A DNA stretch of 62,000 bases, taken from Antedon mediterranea. Its lineage: Eukaryota > Echinodermata > Crinoidea > Comatulida > Antedonidae. The translations under genes were made by a program, and so were the position numbers. Position 1 is the first letter of the stretch. Every line of letters starts with the position of its first letter. The notes under the pieces are model-generated. The model made no database searches, was not told the DNA's origin, and saw only the letters and a program-made list of their open reading frames with translations. This document shows, piece by piece, positions 46,733 through 58,900 of the stretch. The stretch is from positions 32,125,648 through 32,187,647 of the forward strand of contig NC_092673.1 of assembly GCF_964355755.1 (NCBI RefSeq). The letters are read 5' to 3'.

Positions 46733-46735
46733 TAT

Positions 46736-47469
46736 ATAACAATTGGGCAATTAAAAAATAATTTAATAGTGGCAATGCAATCAAAACAGGTAGGAAGATA
46801 TGTAAAACTATACTACATGCAAAAGAATAAGAATATTTATATATTTACACAACAGGCACAGAACATGAATTGAAAACTGTGATATACTAAAATTTAATTA
46901 ATTAATTTTGAAACGATAAAGATGAGAAAATTTGTGAGAGTCAGAAAAAGTAGCCCCATCCATACACCAACATTGTTCTTCACCCCACTCTAACAATGGT
47001 AGAATCCAGTTGATGTTGATTTCCTCACTCATTCTAGCTATTAATGTTAGTAAAAACTGTATGATTAAAGAACTAAAACCCAGAAAATTAACATTTGGCT
47101 ATACATGGATGGACAAAATATTGAATACAATAGGCCTATCCGTAGAATGTACTGTTATTAGGTTATATGCATTATCGTGCATATAACCTCTTGATTCTGT
47201 CAAAATCTTTGTTTATTTATTCTTTCCTTAGCACTATTTTGTCCGTTAATTATCTTGATATCAGTTTCATCTAGCTAAGTCAATTTTTCAGAGTATATAC
47301 CTTATGGCCAGGAATCGATGTGGTTATGTTTTCAAGGTGCGCAATCAAAAATTACGCGGTCTACGCGCGATTTAACGAAATCACGTTTGTAATCATATCT
47401 TCACAAGCATCTATATATAAATTAGGCGAGCACAATGCAAAAACTTCTCTACAAAGAAATAATTTCGAC
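46736..47469. other. No gene seen; hairpin
   Basis: AT-rich. A perfect hairpin AGGTTATATGCA-TTATCG-TGCATATAACCT lies at about 47160-47190, and its 3' arm sequence recurs at 48118, close to a transposon-like end. No coding signature. Confidence 0.5.
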
Positions 47470-48160
47470 AATCAAACAAATTATGACATTTTCTTAGGCC
47501 GAAATAACAAACTTAACATTAACTTTCTTTCTTAAGAAGTTCATATATTAAATTTAAAAGTATATAGTTTGACAGTGCATCGTTTTTTACATTTGTAAAG
47601 ATGTCATCATAGTAAAAATTAAAAATTCATTGCGGTATTTAATAATCTATTTGCACCAAAGAGGTTACTGCATAGTAAATGCACGGGGAAATTTTTCTTC
47701 AACTTTTTGTCAGTTGTGTATGTCTCGGTGGTCTGTGCTCGTGTCTATGGCATTCAAGGTACCGAGATCGAGTCTCACCTTGGGAAACAAAATAAGATTT
47801 TTTTTTTTTAAATATCCGTATTGTTTATTCAAATTTATTTCTTAGTGTATAGATTATACACATGATTTATAATGAAATCTAGATAAAAAGTAACTTATGT
47901 CTTTATTATTATGTAACAACAAATGTGGTTTATGATATTATACGCAGAGGGATCTTTGATTTTTTTTTTTGAATTTCTTTATTTAGTGATCGGATTGTGA
48001 TATCGGCTATTGTATTCGCGTTAGCAAGGTCCTATCATATTATAAATAATTAAAGATTCTGAGAAAAACAATCAATCAATATATCTTTTAAAAATCAATT
48101 ATCTTTATTTAAATCAATGCATATAACCTATAATTCGTCATAGTGACGAATTAAATCTAG
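47470..48160 (+). mobile_element. Non-autonomous or truncated Helitron-like tail
   Basis: About 600 bp matches, in reverse complement, the DNA that follows the stop of the large Helitron gene (about 55360-55870), including ACAAATTATGACATT and GGACAGTGCATC-like blocks. It contains a tRNA-like segment (47716-47784) of the type found in the first 10 kb. It ends in the hairpin AATTCGTCA-TAG-TGACGAATT (about 48132-48152) followed by AAATCTAG and T, a Helitron-type 3' terminus. The 5' border is unclear. Confidence 0.6.
47716..47784 (+). repeat. tRNA-like segment, copy 6
   Basis: 69 bp with CTCGGTGGTCTGTGCTCGTG and GAGATCGAGTCTCACC, the same A-box-like and B-box-like pair as in the large array. One A-box base differs (TGTCTCGG). 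Confidence 0.55.
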
Positions 48161-51100
48161 TTATTGTTATTTTTATTTTGTGTAGAATATATTGAATCGC
48201 AAGATCGCTTCGATGTGACGCACAGAACGTTGCGGAAATCATAACAACACTTTAACCAGTGAGTTGTTTGGTATTGATCAATTTTGCTTAGTTATGAAGA
48301 GAGAGAAGGTGGCTTAGAGACAGTATCTGAAAGAAAATCTACAAATCATGATGTACTCTTATAGACTTTAGACTCATTGCAGTGTAAGGTAATTAAATAT
48401 TAGATTCATAGTCCTCAGTATGCACAATGATTATCTACTATCACATATTAAAATATAAAACAATCATATAGCCTTTAATGAATTTACATGGAGGTCTATC
48501 CAAATAAATTTAAATAAAAGGGTCGTAATATGTCTTTGTCACTCTCCAGCTCGTGGAAAATAAAGTTAGGATTCCATCATTTCAACAACAAAAAATATTC
48601 AGAATATCCTGCCAGTTTGCGTACAAGAATATAACCTGCTTAGTTTTTAATACGAGTACTGCTTTCTATACACATACCTTTGATTTCTGCAAAAAAAAAT
48701 AAAATCTCTGTAATAATGTACTTTAATTACGGTAATAATCTAGGCGTAGGTTACGTTGACCGGGCCAGTGACAGGACGATCGACTGTACTACCATAAGTC
48801 CTCTAGGTGGATACAATTTATTTCTTGTCTACAAAGTGTACAGTAGTATGCTAATTAGGTAGTTGGAGTAGTTTGGAGAGAAACATCTATTTATAAGAGA
48901 GTACTGTATATATCAAACTATCTGTGTTGGCCGCCTTTGTATTTTTAGATATTAATACCAATAGGTACCATGTATTGGGATGCAAATTAACAGTTAGGCC
49001 TATGAATAAAAAATCTCTATATGATGCTTTAGTGCATTTTTCAGCTGTGAAATATAAAATTGTTAATTGAAAAAGAAAATTTAGGGTGATCATCCCAGTA
49101 TTTACATTCTAAATTGGATACTTCATGCAACAATAGGCATAAACGATTTTTAAATTAACAGGTATAAAAGCAAATTGAAAGCCCTACGTACTCTGTATTT
49201 GGAGGAAATAAGCATAAGAGCAAATAAAGCCTTGACCACAGGATGTAATTCACTATTTTGAATCGGTAGTACGACTACTGTCGCACTTATGTGTTGGACC
49301 ATACTGTAATGTGGTCCAGGTCGACGGGCCAGAATGATGGTAGTGCCAGTATATCGTTTACTGTAGTTTAGCCTCAAGGCAATACCATGTAGCTGGAGTA
49401 CCTTGGAAAAATACAGTAGAGATTTATGAGACTTGGTGTGTGATGATTCAGTATGATAATTTGTCCTGTGAAAGAAAAAATTGTTGAACTATGAATAAAA
49501 TATTGTAAAATATAATAAGGAAATTATACTATAGTATAATTAAGGGGGAACCGTATAATATATAATTATAATAAATGCAATGGCAATTACTAATATAATT
49601 ATGTATACAAAAACAATATTACATTTAAATTCATATATTATTTTATTATGATAAGGAAATTTGTTTTAGAATGAGAAAAAGCCGCCCCAACCCAGCTATC
49701 AATAAAGCTACAGTATAAACAGAATGAATAGACCATTATTGTAACCGGTCTGGGTATAGCATATACCTATTCTACTCTAGGCCTAGTAAGATTAGCTAGA
49801 AGGATACAGGTCAACCCGTACCCATGCCAACAACGTACCCAAATTTTGGTTTACTCATACCCAAAACGTTGGTCCACTCCATGCACATCATGGGCTGGCT
49901 CGTACTCATCACGGGCTGGCCTGTACCCATGTTTAATGCTATTAAAAGTATATTTATATTACATACGGGTTGGTTTAGGTACGGGTTGACCAGCACACCC
50001 TAGCTATAATACGGGTCAAACCGTACCAATGGCTGCCAACTCGTACCCATCAGCCATCATGGATGGGCTAGAATACTACTTACAGGTTAGGTTAGCCTAG
50101 CTGAGCTAACCTACCTCACCTCTCTCGAAAATGCGACCGAAATTACTGAAGCCCAGGCCTAATTAACTAGAGCAACTAACCAACCAGGCCTACTTAATTT
50201 AAAATTAACTCTATAGGCCTAGGCTAGCTAGCCCTCTAGATAGATTAATTAGTGATCCGTAGTAGTGGGCTAACACCTTTGGCTCTACTACGAGGCCTTT
50301 TTATGCTCATAGGATAGCTTTTTTTGCGGCGTACCTAATGTAGGCCTATGCCTATCTAGGCCTAGGCCAGATTTCCCATTCTCGCAGGACTATAGCCTAT
50401 GCTCTAGTAGGGCTAGTGGGTGTACCCTGGTCGACTCGTACCCATGCCAACTCGTACTTAACTTCCTACCCACCCCCTCATACCACCCAAATAATTGGTT
50501 GATTTCACGCTAGTAGGCCTAGCCTAGCTACGATATTCATTATGCCCTGCTAAAAAAGTAGATGAGCTACTAAACAAATTACGTAATTCGTACAATAATT
50601 GACTAGGCTAGGCCTAGGCTAGGCCTTTCTTGCATGGCAATACCAAAACCTGTTACTATTCTGGTTGCCGAGTGGATTTTATATTGAATATAGTCTATAA
50701 CGTTACAAATTGTCTCCAGATAGGAACCTAATGACAGCGATATCGTGTATTAAAAGTACTTAATACAGTCAGATAGGTCTCTGGTAGACTGTCGACAGTC
50801 TTCCACGTTGAGTGTACTAACAGCAACAGAATCGGGTGACGTTCTATATAAACATCAGATAAGCCGTTGATTCCATCTCCCAAAAACGTGCCAATATTTG
50901 TTATAACGTAAAAGATAGCCCAACTGTCCACTAGAGAGAGAGTTTATTGAATTACAATATTCTGTCTGTCATCGAAAAATATATGATATACATTTAATTT
51001 TTTTAATGTAATATTTCCAGACGGTGACAAATATGTCTTGACTATAATATACATCATACCGTTTTGAATGTCCGTTTAAAAATAGCAGAGAAATGCAGTT

Positions 51101-51467
51101 TGTTTTAATATAGATATAGGCCTAATATGCAGTTTGTCCACCAGAGGGAGCTTTTGGACCAAAGTTCTTTTTAACTAAATAATTTGTCTAGGACTGGTGT
51201 GATCGTGTATTTCAGCTTGGATGGGTAGGGGGTGGGGGAGTTCATGTTTGGTCGATAACATGTTGAACGGAGGGGGTGGAAGGGGGTATGGTGTGTAGGG
51301 ATAGGCCTACACCGTGTGTAACTGAAGTGTCTACCAGAGAGAGTTTAAGGGCATCTTTACATACATTTGTATTTAGTACATTTATATCGATCAATTACAA
51401 ATAGCAACAGGTACGTTCTATATGAACATCAGATAAGCCGTTGATTTCATCGCCCAAAAACGTGGCT
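48161..51467. other. No gene seen; dispersed short repeats
   Basis: No convincing coding region. Between about 49805 and 50470 the phrase CGTACCCATG and near variants recur many times, alternating with GGGCTGG and many TAGGCCTA motifs. A ~51-bp block with CATCAGATAAGCCGTTGATT occurs at 50841-50891 and again at 51415-51465, where it abuts the palindrome at 51468. Confidence 0.55.
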
Positions 51468-52506
51468 CGTCATCACCCGAAGTAAATATTATTTCATAAG
51501 GCCGTTGAAACCTACAATGTAAAATTGAAAAGATGTTAAGAAGAGATAAAATGAATAAAATATTCACACACTAAAGCCAAATTTATATAAATTATGCAAT
51601 ATATAAGGATGCAGTAGACAACGAACAAATGATTTAATTTAGGAACCATGATCGACAAAGTACTGGAACAATAAATGTAACATGGTTATGAAAACATTTT
51701 AAGAACGAAATACTTACTCATCATCCGACACAGCAATTATGTCTCCAAGCATGTCTTTCTTTTGTACCACATTTTTAATTACCAACGATGACGTTGATTC
51801 CAGTTTTTTTACGTCTTTGTATTCAGTGACGATTAAGCCACTTGCCTCCACCCTTTCATTTAGAGTGAAGGCAACGTCGGTGTGGTCACCCCACAGGTTC
51901 ACCTCAATGGTATCCGGCCCATCGCTTATATGGATTGTGCGTAAACGTTTATTTTCGCCAACTGTTCTCACTTCGCCAATATAAGACACGTTTCCCTCAG
52001 CCGACAGTCTTCTTTTCATCGGCAAAGCTTTGATTTGATTTAACGCAACCTTTGCTGGATTTTGATAGTTTTTAAGTACACTTGCATCAAATTCAAATGC
52101 CGCTGCTTTAAAGAAAAACTGGAGGGAAAATAATATTTAATCTCAATTGCCTTTTCAAATCAATTCCAATAACATGATTATTAGCTCAAAAAGTATCAAA
52201 CCAAATATTAAAATAGACTAGTCATACCTTTGTTTTGGCCGACAATGAAACTTTATCGCCCAAGGTATCGACTGAACAATTTTTAACAGTTATAAATGTT
52301 CCTCTTTCTAACGCCAGTATCTTATCTATTATGCTTCTCGTTAGGGCCGTACTTTCATTTATAAAACACTCGAAAATTTTATTGTGATCTTTTAACATCA
52401 CATGTCCTTTTATGAACTGTCTGGCTGTTGGACCCTTTCCAATTGTGCGAGACTCGAATGGCTCTACAATATACAAATTAACAGACTTCTCGACTCTGCT
52501 CTGCAT
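51468..52506 (-). pseudogene. RPA-like OB-fold gene, truncated left copy
   Basis: Exon 1 is 52228-52506, exon 2 is 51718-52118, and exon 3 begins at 51511 but only 44 bp remain before the palindrome ends at 51468. Splice sites are intact and exons 1 and 2 have the same lengths as in the right copy, with few residue changes (LKDHNK for LKGHNT). Without exon 3 a transcript would run into unrelated DNA, although the OB-fold part is kept. It has its own TATA box and start region, so it may still be expressed. Confidence 0.75.
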
Positions 52507-52564
52507 TTTGTTAGTGTATTATACCAATAGGCCTACAATGTATATTTAGCAGTTTTTCCAAGTG

Positions 52565-52635
52565 AATGAGATGAGTTCGTACATGCCACTTTTATATATC
52601 CATTGAGTACAATAGCAACAACTATCGACCAATCA
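52565..52635 (-). promoter_or_regulatory. Core promoter of the left RPA-like copy
   Basis: Mirror image of the right promoter with the same TATATAAAAG box (about 52589-52598), inverted CCAAT box and TCATTC. The two promoters diverge from the centre of the palindrome. Confidence 0.5.
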
Positions 52636-53045
52636 ATTTAACTAAAACCAATTCAATATTCAAATTAGTACTACACATCGGAAGCAATTACGTAACTACC
52701 AGAACGAAATACAATTGATTTTAATAGCTGTTCGTGTTTCCTTTATATTTATTTAAATTAGTACTAATTGTCTTTTTATTCAGTATTATACTGAATAAAA
52801 AGACCAGAACGAAATACAATTGATTTCAATAGCTGTTCGTGTTTCTTTTATATTTATTTAAATTAGTACTAATTGTCTTTTTATTCAGTATAATACTGAA
52901 TAAAAAGACAATATAGTACTAATTTAAATAAATATAAAAGAAACACGAACAGCTATTAAAATCAATTGTATTTCGTTCTGGTAGTTACGTAATTGCTTCC
53001 GATGTGTAGTACTAATTTGAATATTGAATTGGTTTTAGTTAAATT

Positions 53046-53116
53046 GATTGGTCGATAGTTGTTGCTATTGTACTCAATGGATATATAAAAGTGGCATGTA
53101 CGAACTCATCTCATTC
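53046..53116 (+). promoter_or_regulatory. Core promoter of the right RPA-like gene
   Basis: TATATAAAAG (53082-53091), an inverted CCAAT box (ATTGG near 53046) upstream, and TCATTC (53111-53116) about 30 bp downstream of the TATA start as a possible initiator. The ATG follows at 53174. Confidence 0.55.
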
Positions 53117-53173
53117 ACTTGGAGAAACTGCTAAACATACATTGTAGGCCTATTGGTATAATATACTAACAAA

Positions 53174-54385
53174 ATGCAGAGCAGAGTCGAGAAGTCTGTT
53201 AATTTGTATATTGTAGAGCCATTCGAGTCTCGCACAATTGGAAAGGGTCCAACAGCCAGACAGTTCATAAAAGGACATGTGATGTTAAAAGGTCACAATA
53301 CAATTTTCGAGTGTTTTATAAATGAAAGTACGGCCCTAACGAGAAGCATAATAGATAAGATACTGGCGTTAGAAAGAGGAACATTTATAACTGTTAAAAA
53401 TTGTTCAGTCGATACCCTGGGCGATAAAGTTTCATTGTCGGCCAAAACAAAGGTATGACTAGTCTATTTTAATATTTGGTTTGATACTTTTTGAGCTAAT
53501 AATCATGTTATTGGAATTGGTTTGAAAAGGCAATTGAGATTAAATATTCTTTTTTTCCCTCCAGTTTTTCTTTAAAGCAGCGGAATTTGAATTTGATGCA
53601 AGTGTACTTAAAAACTACCAAAATCCAGCAAAGGTTGCGTTAAATCAAATCAAAGCTTTGCCGATGAAAAGAAGACTGTCGGCTGAGGGAAACGTGTCTT
53701 ATATTGGCGAAGTGAGAACAGTTGGCGAAAATAAACGTTTACGCACAATCCATATAAGCGATGGGCCGGATACCATTGAGGTGAACCTGTGGGGTGACCA
53801 CACCGACGTTGCCTTCACTCTAAATGAAAGGGTGGAGGCAAGTGGCTTAATCGTCACTGAATACAAAGACGTAAAAAAACTGGAATCAACGTCATCGTTG
53901 GTAATTAAAAATGTGGTACAAAAGAAAGACATGCTTGGAGACATAATTGCTGTGTCGGATGATGAGTAAGTATTTCGTTCTTAAAATGTTCATAACCATG
54001 TTACATTTATTGTTCCAGTACTTTGTCGATCATGGTTCCTAAATTAAATCATTTGTTCGTTTTCTACTGCATCCTTATATATTGCATAATTTATATAAAT
54101 TTGGCTTTAGTGTGTGAATATTTTATTCATTTTATCTCTTTTTAACACCTTTCAATTTTACATTGTAGGTTTCAACGACCTTATGAAATAATATTTACTT
54201 CGGGTGATGACGAGCATGTCATTCTGATTACTGAAAACTCGGAGATGAATGGTGACCTCTCTACTCTTCCAATTTCGGCACACGTGACAACAATTGACAG
54301 CGGTCCATGTAGGCCTATGGAATGCGTTTCGTTAAACTTCGTCGTCGATGATGATGGTGATGTCGACTTTCAACAAACCGATTGA
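53174..54385 (+). CDS. RPA-like single-strand-DNA-binding (OB-fold) protein
   Basis: Three exons, 53174-53452, 53565-53965 and 54169-54385, give 298 residues with all phases consistent and GT-AG introns. The first exon (VNLYIVEPFESRTIG, FIKGHVMLKGHN, FECFINES) looks like an N-terminal OB fold. The second contains YIGEVRTVGENKRLRTIHIS and TIEVNLWGDHTDVAF, a pattern typical of replication protein A DNA-binding domains. It ends with IIAVSDDE, a hydrophobic-acidic motif like a SUMO-interaction motif. The third is acidic and probably flexible. It is about half the length of RPA70, so it is a lineage-specific or transposon-borne relative; RPA-like genes are often carried by Helitrons, and one lies 1.6 kb away. 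AATAAA occurs near 54443. A fair inference is that it binds single-stranded DNA. Confidence 0.75.
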
Positions 54386-54449
54386 AATATTATTATGGCA
54401 CAATCTAAATATCTTCAGTTGTTACTTTATAGAAAGTTTGTAAATAAAT

Positions 54450-54899
54450 AAAAAAAAAGATAAACTTGAATAGTGTTGTTTGTTTCCATAGTTCATACTT
54501 TGTTTGGATCCATTTTTCCCGTGACTATACCTGTACCTGTGCAGATATTCTACAATTTTCTTTTTGTCCTATCGATTCGTTAATCATTTCGTCTCTGCGC
54601 CCCCTTCCATTTAAAGTTTCTCACAATAGTGACATAAACTTTTCATTGGAAAATAGCAAGGCATGAACAAAATTAATTTTAAATTTGTTTTAAAAAACTA
54701 AATTTCTTAAAACAAGTGTTATCTGCTCAACGCGGGTGACTAAATAATATATTCTATAATATGATTCGGATCTACTATTTCCATTATAACTGCATTGTTG
54801 TCGTAATCAACTTTTATTTAAGTAGAAATAAATTTACATCGTACAATATCTCTAAATTGTAATTGTAAGATATTATTTTGATGCAAGAAAATGTTAGTC
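54450..54899. other. No gene seen
   Basis: Between the RPA-like gene and the tail repeats: AT-rich DNA with a chance open frame (54466-54666) and no recognisable feature. Confidence 0.55.
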
Positions 54900-55870
54900 T
54901 GTGACTGTTTAAAACAAATTACCGTACATTTATAATGAAGGCGTAAGACACCTTTTTCTCTAAATGTCACTATAAATCATACGTATGATATACACTAAGA
55001 AATAAAATTAAACAAACGATGCGCATAGCCAAAAAAAAATTATTTTGTTAAGTGGATTTCGTTCCCATGATGAGACTCCATCTCGATATCTCAAACGATG
55101 TAGGCTATACATGATAACTGACCATCGAGCCATATACAAATCGGGATAAATCTTGAACACAGATTCCTCGTTATATTTGCCATGTCGTAACCACCTTTAT
55201 GATGCAGATACACTTCGGATTATTAATATCTCATAATAATGAAAAGGTAAGCTATTTATCCTATACATTTCATTATAAATTATACGTATGATTTATGCAC
55301 TAAGAAATAAAATTAAACAAATGATGCGGATAAAAAAATGTCTTGTTTAATATCGATCTCGGTACATCGAATGCTGTAGTATAAGCATCGCGATGATAGA
55401 ATCTTGCTAACGCAAATTCAATAGCCGGTATCACTGAACATCGAGCCATATACAAAACAATAAAAAACAATCCGATTAAAGATCCCTCCGCGTATACTGT
55501 CATAAACCCCATTTGTTACATAATAATAAAGACATTACTTACTTTTTATCTAGATTTCATTATAAATCATGTGTATAATCTATATAAACACTAAGAAATA
55601 AAATTGAACAAACAATACGGATAATAAAAAAAAACTTATTTCGTTTCGTTTTCCAAGGTGAGACTCGATCTCGGTTCTTGGAATGCCATAGACACGAGCA
55701 AAGACCACCGAGCCATACACAACTGACTAAACGTAGAAGAAAGTTTCCTCCGTGTATTTACTATGCAGTAACCATTATAGATCACATACCGCAATGCATC
55801 ATGATGCACTGTCCAAATATATACTTTTTACTTTAATATTTGAATATTTTAAAGAAGAAGGTTAATGTCA
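54900..55870 (-). repeat. Three tail repeats downstream of the Helitron gene
   Basis: Read on the minus strand, three diverged units of about 290 bp lie at about 55500-55870, 55230-55470 and 54900-55200. Shared blocks are the TGTATGGCTCG-type A box region, GAGATCGAGTCTCACC and, further on, TTATTTCTTAGTG and ATGATTTATAATGAAATCTAG. The best-kept tRNA-like segment is 55653-55720. They match the 47470-48160 repeat and the tRNA-like spacers of the first 10 kb, linking this Helitron to those non-autonomous units. No clear terminal hairpin with CTAG is seen here, so the true 3' end of the element is not located. Confidence 0.65.
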
Positions 55871-55977
55871 TAATTTGTTCGATTCATAGGACGTTTTAAT
55901 TAATGCTACTGTAAATTTAAAACTACCAGACCAGAGAATTAAAAAAATAAATAAATTATACAGAATAGATAAGATGA

Positions 55978-58900
55978 TCAGAATTGAATTCGAATAGCTT
56001 CATGGTAGCTATAATATATTGGCAAAACTGTCGTATTTAGACAATCCAAGTCTCTCACAAAAACCAAATCCAACAAAGTACCACCTTCGGTTGTACTGCA
56101 TTCAATTACTTGTTTGTAGTTATAATTAATCATTAGGGTATATACTTGAGACGTATTTTTTAGCAGATCTTCATTAAAATCTCCCATGACTATGCAACTT
56201 GTGCTCAGCTTATGAAACTCCAACAATAACATTTCTAGGCTCTTACAAAATTGTTTTACGTTATACCCAGGGGGTCGATATATTACTGAGACAACCACAG
56301 ATTTTGGAGACGTTAACATAAACGCAATGAATTCAATATCCTTAACATTGATGTTCAGTCTACTAAAATATTTACTTTTAGCATAAACTGCAACACCGCC
56401 ATGTTCTTTATCTTTAAATTCTGATGTAATTTGGGTTGCATTAGTATAACAATTATACCTTGGCTGATGATACAGGTTGAATGTGTCAAGAGATATGTCA
56501 AAACTACTGTCATTTTTACTTAACCATGTTTCAGTCAAGCAAATAAAATCTGAATTCAAAAACAATCTATTACATTGTAAATCTGCAAAATGTTGTTTAA
56601 GACCTTGTACGTTGTGTAAGATGATTGAACACGTAGATTTTGAATAATTATCATTATATTCATAGGGAAACGACTTCATATTATGTAAACAATGTTTTAC
56701 TCTTCCGTCACAATGAATGTGTTTCGGATGAAAATTTTCAATCACAAGCCTAGATATTGACGTCACACGACTTAAAGCTACATATGCTTGTCCTGACAAA
56801 AACGTGTTTTTCAGGTTAATAACGGCCTTGTCTAATGTCATGCCTTGTACTTTATGAACTGTACATGCATATGCTAATTTTAAGGGAAATTGCTTGCGTG
56901 TATATTTTTTACCCATAGATTCCTGAAATCGTTCAATTGTTTGGGTACCAATTGCATCATTATCAAATTTAACTTTAATAGATATTGGTTTATTGTCGCA
57001 AGACTGTATTATTTCTAAAACACTTCCCATACAGCCATTCGTCATGCCTTTATCTACATCAACATTTTTAATTAACATTATTCTGGCATTAGGTGCAAGC
57101 CATAAATGACTTATTAGTGATGTTTGACTGTTAGATTTGCATGGTTTGTCACAAAGTTTGTTTTTATTTGCCCTATTCAATTCTGTATCCTGCGCTTCAA
57201 TACATATTACATCGGTACATTTGTTATGCAGCATTTCTTTGTTCCACGTATTTACATCTCTATTATATGAATAAATATGCAGTGCATCCTCACACTGTTC
57301 CCCAGTTTCACGTGATTTCAAAATTGCCAACGATTCATCAGATAAAATGTCACCTCTTTCAAGTATTCGCAACTTATTTAGTAGAATGGCGAATTCTGCA
57401 TCACCTTTTTGCCTCATTATTTCATCTAAATTCACTTTCTCAAAATTATCAATCCATAATGCTCCTTGAATCGTTTGTGCATATAAAGGCATACCCTTAA
57501 CAGGAGGTAATTGATAAAAATCACCAACTGCAATAATTGAAACTTTGCCAAAGGGAGAATCATCACGTGACTGTTTAATTTGTCTTAATCGACCATGAAT
57601 ATACCACAATAGCTTTTGATCTACCATAGATATCTCGTCAATTATTAAAATTTGCAATTGACAAAGATAATTCCGAAGTTGATTGATCTTTTCTTCACCA
57701 AGAGGCTGATATGGAAATGAAACGTTTACAGGAATTGACAATGCACTGTGAATAGTTTTACCGTTAATATTGTATGCTGCAATTCCCGTCGGAGCCACTT
57801 TTAAAATTGATACATCATCAGGTTTTTGCATCATTTTTCCTAAGATTCGTGTTCCTTCATTAAAAATACATTTCACCACGTGCGACTTTCCAGTACCCGC
57901 ACCACCACTAATAAATATATTAAAGGGGCCAGGCTCTTTTCCATTTAACTTATCTAAACACCATTGTCGGATTTTGTAAAACAGTTGTTGTTGCGTTTTA
58001 TTCAAACTCCTAATCATCTTGTTGCTTACTTGTCGTAATACATTAATTGACGAAAGTGATGGATTTTCTAATGTATACATTTTTTTTTTCTCATGACATA
58101 AATCTGGAATATTGAATTCATCTTCAATATCATCAGTATTTACATTCGGTTTCGGATGTGTTAATCGTTCAACTTCACTTTCAGGACACAAAAGTCCCCA
58201 TGCATCTTCCGGTATTCCAAACTTTTCAATATAATCTTGAGCTTGATCGATTTTATCAGCGTTTTTTTCATATTGCTGCAAATTGTCATGAACAATAGAT
58301 TTTACACCTTTTAAACTACTTCCATTTAATCTAACAAAACCTTTTTCATAAAACTCTTCATATGTTACAAATTGTGGTGGTTTTAGTTGTTCATCTATAC
58401 GAAATGGAAGGAATAGTTGCATTAAACTCAGGTAATATTTTTCGGGTGATATGTCTCGTACAAACCTAGGATATCTCAAAACGGCATTTGCACTTCTTGA
58501 CCGTTTTTGGATATATCCTAATTTATTTTTTAGCTTGAATACATTTTTTTTCTGTTTACCTGTGTTAGTTTCTGATGTTTTTATGATTCTAAAGTATGAA
58601 CAAAAAGCGGCCAGACACATATTGTCAAAGTCATGTCCATCAGGTCGAGCTCTGTATCTATCAAGTTTATTTGGCATCCAAACAATTTCTTCATCATCCT
58701 CTTTGGTTTTTATTACACTGAGTGGCAAACTCATTCTGATTGGATTTGGTCCAACTGGAATAAACTCAACTTTCCTCGACCCTTCCTTTAATCGTAAGCT
58801 GCAAACACGAAATACACTTTCTTGAGCAGACACTTCACGATTTTGCATATATACATTACCAAGTTTTCTAAGGCTTTGTCTAGCATCTTCATTTCCATCT

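Larger units (their letters stand above)
51468..54213. repeat. Giant palindrome carrying two RPA-like genes
   Basis: Two inverted arms of about 1.3-1.4 kb meet at a dyad near 52892 (TTCAGTAT-A-ATACTGAA). They match closely, introns included, with scattered substitutions. The left arm has an extra ~100-bp tandem copy of the inner segment (about 52700-52800 and 52803-52900). The left arm stops at 51468, inside exon 3 of its gene, while DNA on the right continues to the end of that exon. Confidence 0.9.
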
